From contig DHHZ01000102.1 of assembly GCA_002403515.1 (NCBI GenBank), forward strand, positions 1-5,412: a stretch of DNA of 5,412 nucleotides. Reading direction: 5' to 3'. Shown here piece by piece: positions 1 through 5,412 of this stretch (within the stretch, counting starts at the first letter, position 1; each line of letters opens with the position of its first letter). Under the pieces are notes generated by a model. It searched no databases, was not told the DNA's origin, and saw only the letters and a program-made list of their open reading frames with translations. Source of the stretch: Legionellales bacterium UBA4759 (GTDB taxonomy: Bacteria > Pseudomonadota > Gammaproteobacteria > Legionellales > Legionellaceae). The translations under genes and the position numbers were made by a program.

Positions 1-48
1 TGTGGCTAATTAACCGCATACCCTATTCTAGGAAGATATTTAGAACAT

Positions 49-105
49 AAAAAAAGGCTGCAAAAATAGCATATTATGAAACATCGTGAATCTGCAGCCT
101 ATTTT
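49..105. terminator. Hairpin with A/T tails, possible bidirectional terminator
   Basis: An 8-bp perfect inverted repeat (AGGCTGCA at 55-62, TGCAGCCT at 93-100) is flanked by a run of A before it (49-55) and by ATTTT after it (101-105). A minus-strand transcript would therefore end in a stem followed by seven Ts, and a plus-strand transcript in a stem followed by a weaker T tract. The loop is long (30 nt) for an intrinsic terminator, which lowers confidence. It sits just upstream of the transposase relic, where insertion sequences often carry structures that block read-through, so it could belong to that element. Confidence 0.35.
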
Positions 106-163
106 AATCACTCACCTTACTCAGCAGCTTTTGTTCGTTGTTTTATAAAGACAAAAAAATGAA

Positions 164-352
164 ATGGAACTTTTAGACATATACAGCGATTATCTAATGA
201 GCCAAAATCACTACGCAACAGCGATAGGTTTAGCCGCGATAAAGGGTATGGTTCGAAATTAACAACCAATTAGAGTAGAAGTCATTCGTTATAGAAAAAG
301 CAAAAGAGCAATAAATACACTGCTTTTGCAAATACATTATCAGTAAAAAAAC
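164..352 (+). pseudogene. Relic of an IS4/IS701-like transposase, N-terminal part
   Basis: The ATG at 164 opens a 32-codon frame reading MELLDIYSDYLMSQNHYATA, which I recognise as resembling the start of IS4/IS701-type transposases (family knowledge from memory, not a search). Homology then jumps frame. The frame at 223-270 reads DRFSRDKGYGSK, like the RF-rich stretch that comes about 15 residues later in intact copies. A third frame (from about 260) reads NQLE, a stop, then KSFVIEKAKEQ. A small internal deletion, a second indel and a point stop codon explain this pattern. No DDE catalytic region follows, so the element is a dead 5' fragment. Its right end is not visible, and nothing recognisable remains between it and the promoter at 356. 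Confidence 0.5.
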
Positions 353-355
353 TTA

Positions 356-384
356 TTGACGCATTTTTAGCCACCATATATATT
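356..384 (+). promoter_or_regulatory. Candidate sigma70 promoter for the 490-996 ORF
   Basis: TTGACG (356-361) and TATATT (379-384) are separated by 17 bases, each matching five of six consensus positions. Transcription would begin near 391, leaving a leader of about 100 bases before the ATG at 490. A second, poorer pair (TTGACT at 437-442 with TAATCT at 458-463, spacing only 15) lies closer to the gene. In an AT-rich region such pairs occur by chance, so this is a candidate only. Confidence 0.4.
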
Positions 385-489
385 ATCTGTAGTTTAAGTG
401 AAGTATTGTCGTTTGTTTATGTTATTAAATGAAAACTTGACTCCTACTTTAGATGGGTAATCTCATGTTTTTTTTTAGGGGGTTTGAAA

Positions 490-996
490 ATGATTTATCT
501 TAATCATGAGTTGTTAACTACAAAAAGAATAATTAAATTTATCAAAGATAAAAAATCCTCCTTAAATCTAAGGCAATTTCAACAGAGGCTCAAAAGTATA
601 TTTTTTAAGAAAGATTTATCGACAGAAACAATACTATCTAATTTAGCAAGTGATAGTCGGTTTGCTAGTTACCCCAAATTGAAAGCTTTAATTGAAATTC
701 TGTTGAGTTTAGAAGACCCGGGTGAAATTGAACATGCACTTCAGGTATGGTTTCCCCTGTCTCACAACGGCGGCCTTGGATTCGATACTTCTTGTTACCG
801 GGGGGGCTACCCTAGGGGATTGGGCCGGGGTGGTGTTGGGCGCGGTGCGGTGTGGGCCACGCACAGGGCGTATGAGGACATAAATGCTGATTTGGCTGCC
901 ATTACACGTCTTGAAGACGTAAGAACCGCCGACCTCGAGCTTTCGCGTGCAAATTTAAGCTCAGCGACATCTTTGCGTCCGGGCGCGCTATCTTGA
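490..996 (+). CDS. Hypothetical protein with GC-rich, possibly frame-shifted C-terminal half
   Basis: I do not recognise this 168-residue protein. The ATG at 490 is chosen because AGGGGG (477-482) lies seven bases upstream; a TTG at 484 is almost touching that site and is less likely. Residues 1-85 are lysine- and leucine-rich, probably helical, and use AT-rich codons like the rest of the window (18 of 60 bases G/C in 541-600). From about base 755 the DNA becomes G-rich, and residues 94-123 are a Gly/Arg-rich stretch unlike a folded domain. Another frame over the same bases (734-883) encodes a better-looking hydrophobic Gly-rich segment (SILLVTGGATLG and onward). The original frame becomes plausible again from residue 128, with A(D/N)LxL-like spacing near 147-157. 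Two compensating indels in an older gene would explain this. An IS5 relic begins 67 bases after the stop, so the true 3' end may be lost. No signal peptide is visible. It may be a pseudogene. Confidence 0.45.
   Translation: MIYLNHELLTTKRIIKFIKDKKSSLNLRQFQQRLKSIFFKKDLSTETILSNLASDSRFASYPKLKALIEILLSLEDPGEIEHALQVWFPLSHNGGLGFDTSCYRGGYPRGLGRGGVGRGAVWATHRAYEDINADLAAITRLEDVRTADLELSRANLSSATSLRPGALS
800..840 (+). other. G-tract cluster, putative G-quadruplex
   Basis: Five guanine tracts lie on the plus strand: seven Gs (800-806), four (815-818), three (822-824), four (827-830) and three (838-840). The last four are separated by loops of 3, 2 and 7 bases, which satisfies the usual pattern of four G3+ tracts with loops of 1-7. 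The region lies inside the 490-996 ORF, so the structure would form in the coding strand and the mRNA. Whether it folds cannot be judged from sequence alone. Confidence 0.45.
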
Positions 997-1062
997 TAGA
1001 CTTGAATGATAACAACTGGCTTTAGATTTTGGTATAAAAGAAGTGGCAATACTTAGACTTAA

Positions 1063-1217
1063 AAGCGCCCCCAAAAGTCCATCTCGCATGACCTATTAAA
1101 GCGAGGTATTGAACCGATTATTGGTCATTTAAAAATATGGGTAGATTAGGCTTTAATCTTAAGCATTTGATTCGATATTTAGATGATGTTATCGACAGGA
1201 TAATATCCACAGCATGA
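1063..1217 (+). pseudogene. Relic of an IS5-type transposase, C-terminal part
   Basis: The frame at 1063-1149 reads KRPQKSISHDLLKRGIEPI followed by IGHLK. This contains the RR/KR-x-x-IEP-x-IGH-x-K signature found near the C-terminus of IS5-family DDE transposases; the invariant Glu is the last catalytic residue in that family. The frame then breaks at a run of five As (1131-1135). One base over, it continues NMGRLGFNLKH, matching the (H/N)(D)xRLGxNxLK stretch that normally follows. A one-base loss in the A run explains the break. Beyond about 1165 the reading to the TGA at 1215 is no longer recognisable. The upstream catalytic Asp residues are absent, so this fragment cannot act. Confidence 0.6.
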
Positions 1218-1346
1218 AGAGATACTTCGTCATTTGGGATTGCCTAGATTTTCTATCAATCAGCTCAAACTTTATCTACAGATATGGCTTTAATTTCGTG
1301 ACACTGACCACTTGTCCACAGTTTCAGTGGATAACTCTGTAGACAA
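1189..1346. other. Cluster of DnaA-box-like 9-mers
   Basis: Six sites resemble the DnaA box TTATCCACA. On the plus strand these are TTATCGACA (1189-1197), ATATCCACA (1203-1211), TTATCTACA (1272-1280) and TTGTCCACA (1312-1320). On the minus strand they are TTATCCACT (1326-1334) and TTGTCTACA (1338-1346). Five differ from the 9-mer at one position and the last at two; none is perfect against TTATCCACA. Three are packed into 35 bases with alternating orientation. This resembles origin or DnaA-titration DNA, but no dnaA, rep or parAB gene is in the window. It could be a remnant of a plasmid or mobile-element origin. Confidence 0.4.
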
Positions 1347-1347
1347 G
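1311..1347. repeat. Imperfect inverted repeat downstream of the exporter gene
   Basis: CTTGTCCACAG (1311-1321) and CTGTAGACAAG (1337-1347) form 11-bp arms with a single mismatch around a 15-base spacer that itself holds a DnaA-box-like site (1326-1334). A shorter overlapping repeat pairs CACTGA (1302-1307) with TCAGTG (1324-1329). The structure lies 16 bases beyond the stop of the minus-strand exporter gene and could help end or stabilise that transcript. No T run follows on either strand, so it is not a typical intrinsic terminator. Confidence 0.5.
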
Positions 1348-1362
1348 CTATGTATTGCATGT

Positions 1363-2229
1363 TTAATGATGGTTTTCCACTTCACAGGTTTTATATTCTA
1401 GTTGAAAAGTTGTATGTTCAATTGCAAATTCTTGCTTTAAAAAATCATTCAAATTTTGAATGATTTTATGCATATCAGACTGCTCTTCTATCACAACATG
1501 CGCTGTTAGGCTGATTTTGTTGTTGGTAATTGACCAAATATGCAAATCATGGCATCCCAGGATTCCAGGGATGGTTTTGATTTTTTTTTCAATCAATTGC
1601 GAATCAATATGAGAGGGCACAGCCTCGAGTAAAATATCAATACTTTCTTTTAATAAGACCCACGTTCTGGGTAAAATCCATATCGCAATGAGTATTGCAA
1701 TGACCGTATCAATCCAATTCAAATGAGTAAAATAAATTAATACGCCACCCACAATCACCGCGACGGAGCTTAATGCATCACTCATGACTTCAAGATAGGC
1801 GCTTTTTAAATTTAAACTGTCCTCTTTGGATGAATGAAGAATAGAAACTGCAATTAAATTGACTATTAAACCAAGCCCTGCAATCAACATCATACTTGTT
1901 GAATGGATGTTGGTTGGCGTATTCAGGCGTTTGATTGCTTCAATAAAAATATAAATACCAATGATAAACAATAAACAAGTATTTAAAGTGGCTGCAAGTA
2001 TTTCAAAGCGATAATAACCAAAAGTTTTTTTTGAGTTGGCTTTTTTTTTGGATATGGCAATCGCAAACCAACTGATAATTAGAGCCGAAACGTCTGTTAA
2101 CATATGGGCTGCATCTGAAATTAGTGCAAGACTACCTGTAATTAAGCCGCCAATAAATTCGGTGAGCATAAATCCAAGACTAAGAATAATACTTAAGAAT
2201 AGTTTTTTTTGGTGCTGGGTTTGATGCAT
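1363..2229 (-). CDS. Cation diffusion facilitator (Zn2+/H+ antiporter type)
   Basis: This inner-membrane protein should export divalent metal, most likely Zn2+, in exchange for protons, as CzcD/ZitB-like members of the CDF family do. Its 288 residues show six membrane segments (about 8-30, 38-60, 76-98, 112-131, 147-168, 173-193) and a cytosolic C-terminal domain (about 205-280) with the HDLHIW motif at 227-232 and His244. The transport-site motif of segment 2 is present (SDAAHMLTD, His42 and Asp46). In segment 5 the usual HxxxD reads E147-VMS-D151, so the canonical His is Glu. This may shift metal preference. A basic loop (SKKKANSKK, 60-68) and a short His pair at the C-terminus could also touch metal. 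The start has a good AAGGA site six bases upstream. It follows the two effector-like genes on the same strand, 43 bases away, and probably also has its own promoter. Confidence 0.93.
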   Translation of the reverse strand: MHQTQHQKKLFLSIILSLGFMLTEFIGGLITGSLALISDAAHMLTDVSALIISWFAIAISKKKANSKKTFGYYRFEILAATLNTCLLFIIGIYIFIEAIKRLNTPTNIHSTSMMLIAGLGLIVNLIAVSILHSSKEDSLNLKSAYLEVMSDALSSVAVIVGGVLIYFTHLNWIDTVIAILIAIWILPRTWVLLKESIDILLEAVPSHIDSQLIEKKIKTIPGILGCHDLHIWSITNNKISLTAHVVIEEQSDMHKIIQNLNDFLKQEFAIEHTTFQLEYKTCEVENHH

Positions 2230-2245
2230 TGACAGTCCTTGTCAA
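2229..2245 (-). promoter_or_regulatory. Small hairpin presenting the exporter ribosome binding site
   Basis: On the minus strand TTGACA and TGTCAA (6-bp perfect arms) enclose AGGAC, so the core of the Shine-Dalgarno sequence of the exporter gene lies in the loop of a short hairpin whose 3' arm ends on the A of the ATG. Such a stem could modulate initiation, or the dyad could be an operator for a metal-responsive repressor. With arms this short, chance is a real alternative. Confidence 0.3.
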
Positions 2246-2259
2246 ATGAATAATCAATA

Positions 2260-2287
2260 ATTATATACTATCTTAGGGTGTTGAAAA
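2260..2287 (-). promoter_or_regulatory. Candidate promoter of the exporter gene
   Basis: Reading the minus strand, a perfect TATAAT (2265-2260) lies 16 bases after TTTTCA (2287-2282, four of six matches to the -35 consensus). It overlaps the last codons of the 156-residue gene and would start transcription near 2253, about 24 bases before the exporter ATG. This suggests the exporter can be expressed separately from the two genes upstream. The weak -35 implies help from an activator or low basal activity. Confidence 0.4.
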
Positions 2288-2743
2288 TAGATGCTGTGCT
2301 GGAAGCGTTAGGCCTTTGTCAATGAAATATTTTACTAAACGATAGGTAAAATCTTCTACGCTTGCTTCTGTTCCTTTAAAACGTAATAAATTCTTTGCAA
2401 TGTTTCCAGAGCGAACTTCGCTGATAAAATCAGCATCATGCTTACGGTGAAATTCAACAAATTCATCTTCGAATTTTTGTTTTAGCTGTGAAAAATTCAC
2501 CTGTACATTTGTGAATTGAACAGGATTAATGCTTCGTGTTTTCACAACAATTTTATCCATTTCTCTTTTACTCAGTTGAGCTTGATATGCCTCAATTCCG
2601 CAGCTGATAATTTTTTCAATCCATTCCTCTGGACTTAGAATAATTTTAACAGGGGATGGAGATGTCAGCATTTCTGGCTCAAAAAAACTTAATCCCATGA
2701 AACTTATGACCTCAGTATCTTCTAAAGCATTTTTTGTTTCCAT
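2273..2743 (-). CDS. Small hypothetical protein coupled to the YopJ-like gene
   Basis: I recognise no family for this 156-residue protein. It is soluble by appearance, with no signal peptide or membrane segment. A Pro/Ser stretch (TSPSP, 27-31) separates a short N-terminal part from a helical body with charged heptad-like segments (about 83-103, FSQLKQKFEDEFVEF and onward). It ends in a hydrophobic LPAQHLFSTP tail. Its ATG lies two bases after the TAA of the 822-residue gene, and its AAGGA site (eight bases upstream) is made from that gene's last codons, so the two should be translated in a coupled way. Small genes joined to large effector genes can encode chaperones, cognate modulators or further effectors; nothing in the sequence decides among these. 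Codon use and AT content match the upstream gene, so both probably arrived together. Confidence 0.85.
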   Translation of the reverse strand: METKNALEDTEVISFMGLSFFEPEMLTSPSPVKIILSPEEWIEKIISCGIEAYQAQLSKREMDKIVVKTRSINPVQFTNVQVNFSQLKQKFEDEFVEFHRKHDADFISEVRSGNIAKNLLRFKGTEASVEDFTYRLVKYFIDKGLTLPAQHLFSTP

Positions 2744-2745
2744 TA

Positions 2746-5214
2746 TTATATTCCTTGTATTTTGAACATTGAACGTTCAATGGGTGAGCCTGGCCGGCTC
2801 CCAGCAAAAAGACTAAACCCAGTTACTGATACTGGTGATAATCTACCTGTTTTCGACAATAAAGTTTCGTACTCTGTATCGAATTCTTCTTTAGTATTAT
2901 AAAGTCCACCTGTTTCAATAAATTTTGAATTTCTAATGACTTCTCGATGAGTCTCCAAATCTTCTAATGATAAATCTTTATTGATAAGCGCTTGATTAAC
3001 CACTAAAAACTTTAAAGAACTGCCTTTTCGATGCAGTAAAATATTTTCAACTTCAGCTTTAGATAATACAACTGTAATACCATTGAATACTTGCGTTAAT
3101 AATAATTGTATATGGTTAAAATGTGTATATAAATCATTGAGTTTTCCAATATTTATTTCTATCGAATTGGTATGAGTATTAAATATTGCATCGATAATTG
3201 TCTTTAAGTCGAATAAATTTATTTTTGCACATAACTGAAATATCGAACTTTTAAACATTGTTTTTACTTTTATAAAATGATTATCAGATTTTACTGCTGC
3301 TTGTGATTTACGCGCCCCTGGAGAGTGCGTCTCTAAAGTAGGCGTTGTTCTTGGTGATTGGTATGAAGAGGACTGCTCTGGTGCCTCAGAAGGCATATCG
3401 AGTTTCCTTGGGCTTCGTGGTGGTGTAGCACACACGGGACTTGCATCTTCTAAATTTTTAGGTTGAGAGGCCATTTTGTTTAAATACAGTAATGGTGAGT
3501 TGTTGAAAAGATATTCAACAAAAGGATGAGAGCTCACAAAACTGATGGCAAATGCTTCCGATTGAACTAGCGCCTCACGTGTTAATCGCAAATCTTGAAA
3601 ACTATTCAATTGTCCTTTTAAACTTCGAACCGAAGTTAAAAATATTCCAAGAAATTGAATTTCATCATCCCTAAAACAGTAAGAATTCTCTAGACAACAT
3701 TCAATTAAATCTTGCAATTCATTGAAAGTATCTTGATATTCTTCCATTTTGCGAAGAGGATTGAATAAAAATAAAATGAATTCAGTGCGCTCAATGAGTT
3801 CCTCAAAATATTCTAATTTCACACTATCAAAAAAAACATTATAGGAGAATTTACCTAAAGCAATTTGGGTTGTTCTAATAAAGTTTTTAAGAAATGCTTT
3901 AAATAAATGTTCAGGATTATAATGATTACAAGCTCTTTCAAAATCAAAAGTAGGTCTTGGGAAAAATTCAGCTAATTTTTGACTATCAAATTGGATGAGC
4001 TTTTTATAAAAATTAAAATTTTCTTTTAAAGAAGAACTTAAAATGTCATAAAAAAACATGTTATTAGCATAAGCAACCTCAAGTAAATATAAGTTCACCA
4101 AAAGAGAGGATGCCATCAGTATGCCTTTTCGTAAATTTGAGATATCTATTTCTTGACTTAAAATAAATTCTAAAAGGTCTTCCATATGCTCTTGTAGTGA
4201 AATATTTTCTGCTTCTGGCAATTCGAGATATGCAACATCTTCTTGCCACTCAAAGTGTCTTTTTAATTCTGTAAATATTTCAGGTGAAATCTCATCACCT
4301 AATTGAGCAAGCATAATCAAGGACAGTGTTTGTTCAAGCGCTTCAATTTTCCTATGAACAGCGATACTGAGATCGGTTGTTTTATAGCAAATGCCTTTAT
4401 TCACCAGTTTAAGAAATTTGATGGTTTTGGTTTGGCTTTGAGAGTCTTTACCTTCGCTTGGTTCCTCTACTTCCACTTCTTCAGAAACAACCGAAAAATT
4501 CTCCTCAATAAACTCACGCATTTGTTGGTATAAAACTTCACCATTGGGTTTTTCTAAAAGAATGCTCATGTATTTTTTGAAATAAAATGAGGCGCTTTGT
4601 ATATCGAGATTGTAATCAAGCGGTAAATCAAGCCAGCTCATTTTAATTTTCCGTAAAGCAGGGTCTTGAGTCGCTATATGACTTAAAAGAAGTGGTTTTA
4701 GCTCATTATCCAGTCTGGATAAAATCAAATGTTGAATAGAAAAAATTAAACAATGATTGTGATCGGCTTGATATAGCATACCACCTAAAAAGATAATCTT
4801 GATATCTTCTGTTTTAGGAATAAAACAATTTTCGTAATTAAAAAAGCGTATACCGCCATAATGATCTGCAATTAAAGCAATGACTGTTTCACCTTCTAAA
4901 TAAAGGTTCATTGCTGCATAATGTATGGTATCAGGGTTACCAGGCGTTTTTATACTTCGGTTACCATATTCAATAATAAATTGTTTATGAAGGTGTCTTT
5001 TACTATCTTTGAATTTTTCTATGGTTTCCTCAATTTTACTTGATGAAATAATTTCTGGTTCAGGAAGGCCATCTCTAAAGACAAAATGAATAAGAACTCG
5101 AAGTGCTTCTTCCGATGCAACATAAGTTCCATTGGGATCGGAGTATTTTAATAAGTCTTGATAAATAGCATTTTTAAAAATTTTCGGAACAGTTGGTAAC
5201 ATCGTAAAAAACAA
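2746..5214 (-). CDS. Large multidomain protein with YopJ-like acetyltransferase core, candidate effector
   Basis: Residues 98-155 carry His98, Asp117 and Cys155 in HYAAMNLYLEGE, ALIADHYG and QADHNHCLIFSI. The His-to-acid spacing is 19, as I recall for YopJ (His109/Glu128/Cys172) and PopP2 (His260/Asp279/Cys321), and Gln149 lies six before Cys as in YopJ. LPLDYN and SFYFKKY (197-215) loosely recall the LP-FYKH region that follows in that family. Members acetylate Ser, Thr or Lys of host proteins from acetyl-CoA, so this is a candidate secreted host-modifying enzyme. An acidic linker (243-256), a long helical region with no known domain (about 265-580), a Ser/Thr-Pro-rich linker (590-635) and a C-terminal domain (about 642-822) follow. 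No signal peptide or membrane segment is seen. Glu/Asp clusters near 776-784 and a Ser-rich tail are compatible with Dot/Icm export but do not prove it. At 822 residues it is far longer than YopJ (288). Start: TTG at 5214 has AGAGA six bases upstream; ATG at 5202 (residue 5) has no clear site. Confidence 0.8.
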   Translation of the reverse strand: MFFTMLPTVPKIFKNAIYQDLLKYSDPNGTYVASEEALRVLIHFVFRDGLPEPEIISSSKIEETIEKFKDSKRHLHKQFIIEYGNRSIKTPGNPDTIHYAAMNLYLEGETVIALIADHYGGIRFFNYENCFIPKTEDIKIIFLGGMLYQADHNHCLIFSIQHLILSRLDNELKPLLLSHIATQDPALRKIKMSWLDLPLDYNLDIQSASFYFKKYMSILLEKPNGEVLYQQMREFIEENFSVVSEEVEVEEPSEGKDSQSQTKTIKFLKLVNKGICYKTTDLSIAVHRKIEALEQTLSLIMLAQLGDEISPEIFTELKRHFEWQEDVAYLELPEAENISLQEHMEDLLEFILSQEIDISNLRKGILMASSLLVNLYLLEVAYANNMFFYDILSSSLKENFNFYKKLIQFDSQKLAEFFPRPTFDFERACNHYNPEHLFKAFLKNFIRTTQIALGKFSYNVFFDSVKLEYFEELIERTEFILFLFNPLRKMEEYQDTFNELQDLIECCLENSYCFRDDEIQFLGIFLTSVRSLKGQLNSFQDLRLTREALVQSEAFAISFVSSHPFVEYLFNNSPLLYLNKMASQPKNLEDASPVCATPPRSPRKLDMPSEAPEQSSSYQSPRTTPTLETHSPGARKSQAAVKSDNHFIKVKTMFKSSIFQLCAKINLFDLKTIIDAIFNTHTNSIEINIGKLNDLYTHFNHIQLLLTQVFNGITVVLSKAEVENILLHRKGSSLKFLVVNQALINKDLSLEDLETHREVIRNSKFIETGGLYNTKEEFDTEYETLLSKTGRLSPVSVTGFSLFAGSRPGSPIERSMFKIQGI

Positions 5215-5233
5215 AAAAAATCTCTAATCTATC

Positions 5234-5242
5234 AATATTAAC
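5234..5242 (-). promoter_or_regulatory. PmrA-box-like sequence upstream of the YopJ-like gene
   Basis: GTTAATATT on the minus strand matches eight of nine positions of the cTTAATatT half-site reported for the Legionella regulator PmrA, which controls many Dot/Icm effector genes. It lies only about 20 bases before the TTG start and 32 before the ATG, closer than expected for a site overlapping a -35 element, and a second half-site is not evident. In AT-rich DNA the match may be chance. I see no other convincing promoter in 5215-5412; a TATAGT at 5300-5295 lacks a good -35. Confidence 0.2.
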
Positions 5243-5412
5243 ACAGAGATCTTTTTAAATACATAGTGTTTTTTATTTCGCTCATATCGTGTTGACTATA
5301 AAATACTGGATTGTTAACATTCGTATTAAATTTATTATTGTCTGGCTTTATTTTAATGATTATTAAAGGTAAAACTATTGTTAAATTTTTTGATTCGCCA
5401 ATTCACAAGTGA

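Noticed and set aside
3..50. Possible C-terminal end (15 codons to a TAA) of a gene running in from the left
   Set aside because: Too short to judge; an open frame of this length is expected by chance, although a hairpin follows its stop.
300..329. GCAAAAG / CTTTTGC inverted repeat with a 16-base spacer
   Set aside because: Seven A/T-rich pairs with a long loop inside the transposase relic; no T run or other context gives it a role.
807..1049. 80-codon minus-strand ORF opposite the GC-rich patch
   Set aside because: It lies opposite the 490-996 ORF, its N-terminal part (MPLLLYQNLKPVV) has no good ribosome binding site, and its Pro/Arg-rich end is what a G-rich complement would give.
616..1198. 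The 10-mer TTATCGACAG occurring at 616-625 and 1189-1198
   Set aside because: The first copy is explained by codons of the small ORF and the flanks do not match, so a direct repeat from transposition is not supported.
2036..2224. 62-codon plus-strand ORF inside the exporter gene
   Set aside because: It is a shadow of a clearly recognised CDF gene on the other strand.
4303..4533. 76-codon plus-strand ORF inside the large gene
   Set aside because: It is antisense to the 822-residue frame, Phe-rich from reverse-read Glu/Lys codons, with no family resemblance.
5356..5412. 18-codon plus-strand ORF ending exactly at the window edge
   Set aside because: No ribosome binding site, no family resemblance, and its length is within chance.

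Overview
The window is AT-rich DNA of the kind seen in Legionella and related intracellular gammaproteobacteria. It holds three genes on the minus strand (about 1363-5214) and a decayed accessory segment on the left (1-1360). The host assignment is an inference. It rests on base composition, on a long multidomain protein of effector type, and on degraded insertion-sequence remains; no rRNA or housekeeping marker is present.

Left segment (1-1360): a hairpin with A/T flanks (49-105) precedes the frame-broken start of an IS4/IS701-like transposase (164-352). A sigma70-like promoter (356-384) then precedes a small ORF (490-996) with a good ribosome binding site. The first half of this ORF is AT-rich like the rest of the window. 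The second half turns abruptly G-rich (53 of 80 bases are G/C in 781-860), carries a run of seven Gs and a G-quadruplex-type pattern, and reads better partly in another frame. The C-terminal end of an IS5-type transposase follows, also frame-broken (1063 to about 1217). A cluster of DnaA-box-like 9-mers (1189-1346) comes next and ends in an imperfect inverted repeat.

Right segment, minus strand, in order of transcription: (a) an 822-residue protein whose residues 98-155 contain a His-19-Asp-38-Cys arrangement with an upstream Gln, as in YopJ/PopP2-family (C55-like) acetyltransferases, followed by a long helical middle, a Ser/Thr-Pro linker and a C-terminal domain; (b) a 156-residue protein of unknown function that starts 2 bases after the stop of (a), with its ribosome binding site inside the end of (a), so the two are almost certainly translated from one message; (c) 43 bases further on, a cation diffusion facilitator (metal/H+ antiporter) that may have its own promoter.

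The most interesting content is the (a)+(b) pair: a candidate secreted acetyltransferase of new architecture with a small, tightly coupled partner. The exporter probably works separately in zinc or related metal tolerance.
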